NCBI GenBank assembly: GCA_964462675.1
Contig: CAYWYS010000075.1
Coordinates: 1-6,021 of the forward strand
Direction of reading: 5' to 3'
Length of the DNA: 6,021 bases
From: XN24 sp964462675
Lineage (GTDB): Bacteria; Pseudomonadota; Gammaproteobacteria; Steroidobacterales; XN24
This document shows positions 1-4,635 of this stretch, piece after piece. The notes beneath the pieces are model-generated. The model saw nothing but the letters and a program-made list of their open reading frames with translations, had not been told where the DNA came from and made no database searches. The position numbers and the translations under genes are program-made. Position 1 is the first letter of the stretch. The number at the start of each line of letters is the position of its first letter.

Positions 1-19
1 GGAAAACACGCCCGCCCAC
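1..19 (-). CDS. Possible start of a further downstream gene (edge, very tentative)
   Basis: After the ferritin-like stop at 26-28, GAGG is followed within six bases by GTG at 17-19, which opens an unbroken frame (reading MGGRVF) to the window edge. Six codons are too few to judge. It is listed only because the preceding genes are so tightly packed that the operon may continue to the left. Confidence 0.15.
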
Positions 20-25
20 GGCGCC

Positions 26-499
26 TCAATGTGCCCTGCAACTGTCAAAGTCGGGTTCGAGCGCCTCGGCATGCTCGGCCTCTTCGGCGGCGAACTCCGC
101 GGCCAGTTCGCGGATGTGCTCGCTGCGGGCATTGGCGGCAATGCCCGCGTAAAAGGAATGAGCTGACTGTTCCGCCGCCAGGGCCAGCTTGAGCGCATGG
201 TGGGGCGTCATCAGGTAATGCGTAGACTCCACCTCGCCGCTCTCGGGGCTTTCGGCACCCGGCCAGTCGAACTCCCATGGCTTGATGTCGGGCAGTCCGT
301 TGGCGTGCTCGGCCGCGAGCTGCGTCGCCTCGGCGAGGTGCAGTCTCGAGTAGGACGCCATCTGGCGAAACAGCGCGGCCACCTCATTGTTGTGATGCAC
401 TTCCATCGTGTCTGCCAGCTCGTCATATCGGGTTGCGGCCTCGTCTTCCAGCACCACCGCATGGACGAGAAACACGCCGAGATCGTCGAGTGGGCTCAT
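26..499 (-). CDS. Ferritin-like (rubrerythrin-like) protein with incomplete diiron site
   Basis: A 157-residue, mostly helical acidic protein with two ferritin-like helix pairs. The first has E18 seven residues before Y25 (rubrerythrin E-x6-Y spacing), then a second helix ending SRLH (51-54). The other pair has E110 seven residues before Y117, then EEAEH with E140 and H143 as a canonical ExxH. Family members bind a diiron centre used in peroxide or oxygen reduction. Here the Glu of the first ExxH is Ser51, so one usual ligand is missing. There is no rubredoxin CxxC domain; the only cysteine is near the C-terminus. I chose the ATG at 497-499, not the upstream in-frame start at 568, because it overlaps the beta-subunit stop as ATGA and has GAGGTGG just upstream. 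It is the last complete gene of the string and probably translationally coupled to korB. The fold is fairly sure; the activity is unknown, and iron binding or protection of the oxygen-sensitive KorAB is only an inference. Confidence 0.8.
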   Translation of the reverse strand: MSPLDDLGVFLVHAVVLEDEAATRYDELADTMEVHHNNEVAALFRQMASYSRLHLAEATQLAAEHANGLPDIKPWEFDWPGAESPESGEVESTHYLMTPHHALKLALAAEQSAHSFYAGIAANARSEHIRELAAEFAAEEAEHAEALEPDFDSCRAH

Positions 500-1341
500 G
501 ATGCCACCTCGAACCGCGAGGCGATCTCTGCAAGCGATGCGGCGGGTGCAGTATCCGGCCCATAGCAAGGGCGCGGCGCCCGATAAAGGATACCGGTGCC
601 GAAGCCGTCGTCATCCAGCAGCGCCATGTAAGCGGTGCGGCGATCCGCAGTCGGCGTGAAGCTCGCGTGCACCAGTTTCTTCCAGTCCATCTGCTCGGGC
701 CGGAACGTGATGCAGGGGCTGAGCACCTGGATAAACGCGAAGCCGGGAAACTCGATCGCCTCGGCGAGGAGTTGCGCCAGCTCGTTGGGCGCATTCGAGA
801 AGGCGCGGGCGATGAACGGGGCCCCGGCGGCCAGCGCCATGTCCAAGGGCTGGAAAGGCTGCTGGTGGGTGCCCTGTGGCGCGAGCTTCGAGCCGGTCCA
901 GTCCGCTGCCGTGGTCGGCGAGGCCTGGCCCTTGGTCATGCCGTAGACGGCATTGTCCATCACGATATAGGTCAGGTTGGCGTTACGTCGGCAGGCGTGA
1001 ATGAAGTGATTGCCACCGATCGAAAAACCGTCGCCGTCACCGCCGGTCGCGATCACCGTGAGCTCCGGCCGACTTACTGCCAGGCCGGTGGCCACCGGCA
1101 GCGCGCGGCCATGGACGCCGTGGAAGCCGTAGACGTTCGTGTAGGCCGGCAATCGAGAGGAGCAGCCGATCCCCGCGATCAGCGCCACTCGCTCCGGTGC
1201 CAGCTCCAGTGCGGCAAGCGACTTGGTCAGCGCGTTCAACACGCCAAAGTCGCCGCAGCCGGCACACCACACGGGCTTGTAATCTGACTTGTAGTCCTTG
1301 TGCGCGAGCGCCTGTATCTGCAACGGCGGTTCGCTGTTCAT
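496..1341 (-). CDS. korB: 2-oxoacid:ferredoxin oxidoreductase, beta subunit (TPP-binding)
   Basis: This 281-residue subunit is the thiamine-diphosphate half of a 2-oxoacid:acceptor oxidoreductase, which oxidatively decarboxylates a 2-oxoacid with CoA to acyl-CoA, CO2 and low-potential electrons in the cytoplasm. WCAGCGDFG is at 25-33, GIGCS at 57-61 and YGFHGVHGRALP at 71-82. The TPP/Mg site is GDGDGFSIGGNH (101-112) with N130 and YGMTKGQ (133-139). LSPCITF is at 207-213. The four cysteines C26, C29, C60 and C210 match the set that holds a [4Fe-4S] cluster in this family, so electrons can leave through this subunit. Length is normal for the short KorB type. The ATG overlaps the alpha-subunit stop as ATGA at 1338-1341, and an AGGGAA Shine-Dalgarno lies about 8 bases upstream. 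Its stop overlaps the next start in the same way. 2-Oxoglutarate is the most likely substrate by similarity, but pyruvate or another 2-oxoacid cannot be excluded from sequence. Confidence 0.93.
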   Translation of the reverse strand: MNSEPPLQIQALAHKDYKSDYKPVWCAGCGDFGVLNALTKSLAALELAPERVALIAGIGCSSRLPAYTNVYGFHGVHGRALPVATGLAVSRPELTVIATGGDGDGFSIGGNHFIHACRRNANLTYIVMDNAVYGMTKGQASPTTAADWTGSKLAPQGTHQQPFQPLDMALAAGAPFIARAFSNAPNELAQLLAEAIEFPGFAFIQVLSPCITFRPEQMDWKKLVHASFTPTADRRTAYMALLDDDGFGTGILYRAPRPCYGPDTAPAASLAEIASRFEVAS

Positions 1342-3083
1342 GGTGACGGTTCCCTGTTCAGGACGCGGACTGCGGCCGCAATGCGGCCCGGCTTCAGCGC
1401 CAGCGGGCCGGGCTCCGCGAGATGGCGGGTATGCGCGGGCAGGTCGAGGTGGCCGCGCAGGTGACGAAGGAACTGGCCGCTATGAGTCTGCTCGACCACC
1501 AGCAGGCGGTTGATCCCGTTCAGCGCCCGCGCCATGCGGGCGGGATCAAGAGGCGAAAGCAGCCGCAACGAGACCAGGCGCACGGCCCAGCCTTCGGCTC
1601 GCAGGCGCTGCGCCGCTTCACGCGCCGCCTGGGTGGTCGAACCCCAGGTGAGTATGCCCGTTTCACCGTCGCCCTCGATGTCGGCCCAGTCATCGCCGTA
1701 GTCGAACTGCGCCAGCTTGCGCCGGCGCTTGTCGAGTTGGCGATGATGGTCCGCGACCATCGCCGAGGGGCGCGCCGACGCCATGTGCGTCAGCCCCGTC
1801 GCCGTGTACTCGCCGCCTCGCGTGCCCGGGATGGCCATCGGCGAGATGCCGTCCGGGGAATCCGCAAAGCGCGCATAGTCGACGACGCCGGCCCCGGCGA
1901 CGCGTCGCCGGGCGTGCCAGTCCCGCTGCGGGGGTGGCTCGATAGCCGCGCGCGCCTGGCCCAGCTGCTGGTCGCTGAGCACGACCGCCGGGCACTGCAG
2001 TGCTTCTGCCAGGAACACCGCCCATTGGGTCGTCGTCAGGCAGTCGCCGATGCTGTTCGGCGCCAATACGAGATGGGGCGCGTCACCATGGGTGCCATTG
2101 ACGGCGATCGCCAGGTCCGCTTGTTCGGACTTGGTCGGGATGCCGGTTGACGGACCGCCGCGCATCACGTCCACAACGACCAGGGGTATTTCCGTCGCCA
2201 CCGCCAGCCCCAGCGTTTCGACCATCAGCGAAAAGCCCGGCCCCGAGGTGGCTGTCATCGCGGGCACGCCGCCGAAGGAGGCACCCACGCACATGTTGAT
2301 GGACGCCAGCTCGTCCTCGGCCTGAACCAGGCAGCCGCCGACTTGCGGCAGGTGGGCGGCCAGCCATTCCTGAATCTCGGTCGAAGGCGTAATCGGGTAA
2401 GCCGCGCAGAAGCGCACGCCGCCGCGCAATGCACCCATGCCAACCGCCTCATTGCCGGTCAGCAACCAGCGGGGCTTAGGCATCGGCGGGGTCAGCCCGC
2501 AGGGTGCCTCCAGCGCACCTGCCGCGTTCATGCCGGCCTCCAGTCCGGCGAGCGCACCGGCGACCAGGCGGCTGCCCTTGCGGTCGAAAAGGCGCTGCAG
2601 CGTGGCTTGCGCGCGCTCCGGGTCGAGGCCCAGCAGTCGGACCGCGAGGCCAACGGTAATCGTATTGACCCGGGCGCCGCGGTGTTCGCGTGCCAGCTGC
2701 GCCAGGTTCACCTCGACGAGCGTGGCGCCGGAGGTGACAACCCAGGCCGGTGGCTCGCCCTCGACGGGATCGGCAATCACCAGGCTAGCCGCATCCAGCA
2801 CGATCTCGTCGGCAAAGCGCTCCGCCTTGCCCCAATCGAGAGCGATGAGCAGGTCGACGCGATCATCCTGGCAATGGACTGACTCCAAACCCAGCCGCAC
2901 CAGCGCCGCCGCCTCGCCGCCGCGAATTTGCGGGCCGGTGGAGCGGGTCATCAGCCCGAAGTATCCGGCGTCCGTCGCCGCGTCCAGCAGGATTTGTCCC
3001 GCCGTCATCACGCCAGCCCCGCCGCTGCCGATCAAGGCCAGCGTGCAGCTGTCGACACGATTTCTTCCCGGATCACTGTTCAT
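1338..3083 (-). CDS. korA: 2-oxoacid:ferredoxin oxidoreductase, fused gamma-alpha subunit
   Basis: A 581-residue catalytic partner of the beta subunit. Residues about 12-190 form the gamma (CoA-binding) domain, with GSGGAG at 19-24 and RSTGPQIRGGE at 47-57. From about 205 the alpha domain follows: YPITPSTEI (229-237), TSGPGFSLM (279-287) and RGGPSTGIPTKSEQADL (308-324), the signature of this enzyme family. The C-terminal third (about 450-581) is the domain II type with an SLRLLSPL stretch. This gamma-alpha order and length are typical of two-subunit KorAB enzymes lacking separate gamma and delta chains. I chose the ATG at 3081-3083. An in-frame GTG at 3128 would add 15 unconserved-looking residues, has no visible Shine-Dalgarno and overlaps the previous gene more deeply. 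The chosen start overlaps the upstream stop by 11 bases and itself has only a poor ribosome site, so translation may depend on coupling. Substrate specificity (2-oxoglutarate versus others) is inferred, not shown. Confidence 0.93.
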   Translation of the reverse strand: MNSDPGRNRVDSCTLALIGSGGAGVMTAGQILLDAATDAGYFGLMTRSTGPQIRGGEAAALVRLGLESVHCQDDRVDLLIALDWGKAERFADEIVLDAASLVIADPVEGEPPAWVVTSGATLVEVNLAQLAREHRGARVNTITVGLAVRLLGLDPERAQATLQRLFDRKGSRLVAGALAGLEAGMNAAGALEAPCGLTPPMPKPRWLLTGNEAVGMGALRGGVRFCAAYPITPSTEIQEWLAAHLPQVGGCLVQAEDELASINMCVGASFGGVPAMTATSGPGFSLMVETLGLAVATEIPLVVVDVMRGGPSTGIPTKSEQADLAIAVNGTHGDAPHLVLAPNSIGDCLTTTQWAVFLAEALQCPAVVLSDQQLGQARAAIEPPPQRDWHARRRVAGAGVVDYARFADSPDGISPMAIPGTRGGEYTATGLTHMASARPSAMVADHHRQLDKRRRKLAQFDYGDDWADIEGDGETGILTWGSTTQAAREAAQRLRAEGWAVRLVSLRLLSPLDPARMARALNGINRLLVVEQTHSGQFLRHLRGHLDLPAHTRHLAEPGPLALKPGRIAAAVRVLNREPSP

Positions 3084-3366
3084 CGGCGAGTGACTCTGCG
3101 TGGCCCGCCAGCAGGTCGAGTCCCGCACTCGCGGGCCGAGCGCAGGCTACGGCGTCGAATTCCCGCGCTATGGCTGACGCTGCCGGCGTGAAATAGACGA
3201 GCACCTGGCAGTGCAGACGTCCCTCCGACACGTGCCGCACGAACATGCCCATCTCCGCCGGGCATTTGCACTCGCGGCAGGCTTCATCAAAGCGCCGCTG
3301 GATGGCGACCAGCGCATCGTGCGCCAGCATGGCATCGCCGAGGTTGCTGACATGCCAGTCGGTCAC
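3073..3366 (-). CDS. Small cysteine-containing protein of unknown function, KorA-adjacent
   Basis: This 97-residue soluble protein belongs to no family I can name with confidence. It opens with DWHVSNLGDAML (3-14), has a CRECKCP motif (C30, C33, C35), a TRHESEGRLHC-like segment read here as VRHVSEGRLHC (43-53), a YFTPAAS turn (58-64) and a last cysteine at C75. Five cysteines and several histidines in so short a protein suggest metal or Fe-S binding, but the spacing fits no standard cluster. No signal peptide or membrane segment is visible. The start is GTG at 3364-3366, overlapping the upstream stop as GTGA, with AGGAGA nine bases before it. The good ribosome site and both junction overlaps argue that it is a real gene. 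Its place between a zinc-binding protein and KorA suggests an accessory role for the oxidoreductase (assembly, metal handling or regulation), which is inference from position only. Confidence 0.78.
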   Translation of the reverse strand: MTDWHVSNLGDAMLAHDALVAIQRRFDEACRECKCPAEMGMFVRHVSEGRLHCQVLVYFTPAASAIAREFDAVACARPASAGLDLLAGHAESLADEQ

Positions 3367-3752
3367 GATGGCGTGTCTCCTGGCGCCGCTGCGAGCGCTT
3401 TCACCAGTGCCGCCGCCCTGGGGTAAATTGCCCCGGCGTCCTCGGCGGAGAAGTCCATCCCGTAGCGTTTCCTTACGCCGTAGCGCTGCAGCTCCATGTG
3501 CTCGTCAGGCTCGATGCCATGGCGCGCCAGCGTGTTTTTCACGCAGGCCAGCGCACACCCGTCCAGCGCCAGGATCGGCCGGCCGGACTTCGCGAGCCGA
3601 ACGAGCTTCGGGACATCTCCCCCCACACCGGCGATGCAGGACATTTCCGCCTCTTTGCTCCGGTCCAGGCGCAAGGCGACATGATTGGCGAGCTGCGCGG
3701 CGCTCGAGCACCCGGAGCAACTGTAGACGAGCGGGCCGGTCTTGCGTGGCAT
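3363..3752 (-). CDS. DGC-domain putative zinc-binding protein
   Basis: This 129-residue cytoplasmic protein matches the small DGC-domain family of putative zinc-binding proteins. The pattern is YSCSGCSSAAQLAN at the N-terminus (C12, C15), a SCIAGVGGD segment (C39), then LALDGCALACVKNTL, where the family-naming DGC triplet is at 64-66 and C70 follows. These five conserved cysteines are the presumed metal ligands. No catalytic activity is established for the family; members often sit near NO, sulfur or anaerobic respiration genes, which fits the NnrS-like neighbour. I chose ATG 3750-3752 over the in-frame GTG at 3758, because AAGGAG then lies seven bases upstream instead of abutting the start. 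That ribosome site begins at the NnrS stop codon, and the gene's own stop overlaps the next start, so it sits firmly inside the operon. The length is full for the family. Confidence 0.87.
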   Translation of the reverse strand: MPRKTGPLVYSCSGCSSAAQLANHVALRLDRSKEAEMSCIAGVGGDVPKLVRLAKSGRPILALDGCALACVKNTLARHGIEPDEHMELQRYGVRKRYGMDFSAEDAGAIYPRAAALVKALAAAPGDTPS

Positions 3753-3771
3753 GGACACTCTCCTTCAACTT
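3753..3771 (-). promoter_or_regulatory. Ribosome binding site of the DGC gene, abutting the NnrS stop
   Basis: On the minus strand the NnrS-like frame ends in TGA at 3765-3767, and the bases running from it read TTGAAGGAGAG, so AAGGAG lies directly after the stop and seven bases before the ATG at 3752. This arrangement decides the start of the DGC gene and implies coupled translation. Confidence 0.6.
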
Positions 3772-4274
3772 GAGGGGATGCGTAGCAGCGCAGCCAGCAG
3801 CAGGAGCAGCGTGAACAGCAACACCGACTCGCGAAGCGCAAGAACCTGCAAACTCAAATGAGTCGTGGCGGCGCCCAGCTGAAACACGATCGCCGTCAGG
3901 CACAGCGCGATGAGCAGGGGCGCCAGCGACTTGTTGCGCCACTTTTTCGCGCTCCGCAGGAACTGCGGGCTCACCAGGGTGGCGAGCATAGCGGCGAACA
4001 TGACGTTGGCGATCACGGCGGCGATGCTGCCGGGATAGGCGAGGAAGCTGGCACGGGCCGCCAGCCAGAGCACGAACAGCGCGCCCAGCCGTGCGGCCGA
4101 AATCCGGTTAATCAGGAAACCGGCGACCACGGCGAGCGCGAAGCCGAACAGGAGTTCGTGGGCGTGTCCGGGCACGCTGGCGAATCCCGGCGACAGGGCG
4201 TGACCCGAAAGCATGCCATGTACCGACAAGGGCACGGCAACCGCGCCAAAGGCCGCCGCCGCGGGAAAGAACAT
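3765..4274 (-). CDS. NnrS-like heme/copper membrane protein, N-terminal half only
   Basis: This 169-residue integral membrane protein matches the first half of NnrS, a family of about 390-400 residues and 12 membrane segments, with heme and copper, that relieves nitric-oxide stress. Six hydrophobic segments are visible near 3-22, 40-57, 63-80, 84-104, 118-136 and 149-165. The family hallmark GHAHELLFGFALAVVAGF is at 36-53, and a KKWRN loop is at 110-114. The protein stops at LLRIPSS, where full-length homologues usually continue through a GGRIIP-like motif into the second half. That half is absent because the next gene begins at once. It could be a deletion derivative or a genuine short form. 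The start is uncertain. ATG 4274 has a poor ribosome site, and similarity may begin about ten residues earlier; an in-frame TTG at 4373 is an alternative. The frame stays open to 4607, but that part looks non-coding. It heads the packed gene string. Confidence 0.72.
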   Translation of the reverse strand: MFFPAAAAFGAVAVPLSVHGMLSGHALSPGFASVPGHAHELLFGFALAVVAGFLINRISAARLGALFVLWLAARASFLAYPGSIAAVIANVMFAAMLATLVSPQFLRSAKKWRNKSLAPLLIALCLTAIVFQLGAATTHLSLQVLALRESVLLFTLLLLLAALLRIPSS

Positions 4275-4378
4275 CTGGTCCGCTGCGTTACGGCGAGTAC
4301 CACGAACTGCACGGGTCGCCTCGACAGGCCGGCCTGCCGATCCTGCACGTACGGTTTGGAAGCTTCGACTCAAAACAC

Positions 4379-4572
4379 CTAAGCCAGATATTGATTCGTG
4401 TAAATAATATACATCAAATCGCCGGCTTCGGCGTTGGGCACGAAAAGCGCGCCGTGATTGGTGTGAGATCGCGCTCCCGCGCATTGTCCGCAATCGAGGA
4501 GGTCGCGCAGCAGTCGTGGCCGCCGGCGATGGCGATGCGGATGTCCTGATCTCTTTCCAGGTCCAAGGGCAC
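4379..4572 (-). pseudogene. Short coding-like remnant in two frames, no recognised family
   Basis: Two overlapping minus-strand frames here look coding at different points. From GTG 4572 to the TGA at 4414-4416 a 52-codon frame reads LDLERDQDIRIAIAGGHDC near its start, with strong G/C at third positions. In the neighbouring frame, ending with TAG at 4379-4381, the last residues read GALFVPNAEAGDLMYIIY followed by TNQYLA, again with natural codon use. One explanation is a decayed gene with a frameshift between them; another is a genuine small ORF plus chance. I recognise no family and see no convincing ribosome site. The 3' end overlaps the AT-rich island, so the tail may instead be regulatory DNA. 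Confidence 0.25.
4391..4417 (-). promoter_or_regulatory. AT-rich island with two overlapping FNR/DNR-like boxes; candidate operon promoter
   Basis: This 27-base AT-rich patch in GC-rich DNA begins with TTGAT and ends with ATCAA on the minus strand. It divides into two 14-base elements that share base 4404. TTGAT-N4-ATTAT (4417 to 4404) and TTTAC-N4-ATCAA (4404 to 4391) each match the FNR/ANR/DNR consensus TTGAT-N4-ATCAA at 8 of 10 positions. It lies about 120 bases upstream of the NnrS-like ATG, and regulators of this family are known to control nnrS in denitrifiers. A -35-like TTGATG (4417-4412) with CAATAT 18 bases on could also serve as a weak sigma-70 promoter. No good -10 is seen at the class II distance from either box. 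Regulation by oxygen or NO is therefore a hypothesis. Confidence 0.4.
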
Positions 4573-4575
4573 CCG

Positions 4576-4595
4576 CTTGAATCCCTGAATTCAAG
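4576..4595 (-). terminator. Hairpin downstream of the EAL gene, possible weak terminator
   Basis: A perfect 7-base inverted repeat, CTTGAAT (4576-4582) and ATTCAAG (4589-4595), flanks a 6-base loop about 40 bases past the EAL stop codon. No U-run follows, so intrinsic termination would be weak; the hairpin may only stabilise the transcript end. Confidence 0.3.
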
Positions 4596-4600
4596 GTCGT

Positions 4601-4617
4601 GGCGCATTCCAGGCGCC
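4601..4617 (-). repeat. Short GC-rich inverted repeat after the EAL stop
   Basis: GGCGC (4601-4605) and GCGCC (4613-4617) enclose a 7-base spacer, forming a 5-pair stem about 20 bases downstream of the EAL stop. Together with the hairpin at 4576-4595 it makes two adjacent stems between the stop and the next operon. No U-run follows. Confidence 0.25.
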
Positions 4618-4635
4618 GATGCGTAGCGGCATCAT

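Larger units (their letters stand above)
4275..4635. other. Region without a secure gene between the EAL gene and the NnrS-led string
   Basis: About 360 bases separate the EAL stop from the NnrS-like ATG. They hold two small hairpins near the EAL end, a possible gene remnant, and the AT-rich candidate operator. The last 100 or so bases (4275-4380) would be the 5' leader of the string if transcription starts near the island. Part of this leader may instead encode the true NnrS N-terminus, since an in-frame TTG at 4373 exists. I see no tRNA, no insertion-sequence end and no CRISPR-type repeat. Confidence 0.6.

Noticed and set aside
500..568. Upstream in-frame start of the ferritin-like gene
   Set aside because: It lies deep inside korB, adds basic residues unlike the family, and lacks the well-placed GAGGTGG that precedes the ATG at 499.
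667..1287. Long plus-strand open frame opposite korB
   Set aside because: It is antisense to a gene with clear TPP and Fe-S motifs. Its product is low-complexity and arginine/glycine-rich, typical of the reverse frame of GC-rich coding DNA.
1422..2150. 242-codon plus-strand frame opposite korA
   Set aside because: The korA frame has family motifs throughout this stretch. The antisense product has no recognisable domain and no ribosome site that I can see.
3753..3758. GTG at 3758 as start of the DGC gene
   Set aside because: It would sit one base from the AAGGAGA ribosome site. The ATG at 3752 has proper seven-base spacing.
4275..4607. N-terminal extension of the NnrS-like frame up to 4607
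   Set aside because: The added 111 residues are rich in Arg, Ser and Pro, have no family likeness and run through the AT-rich candidate promoter. A short extension from TTG 4373 remains possible.
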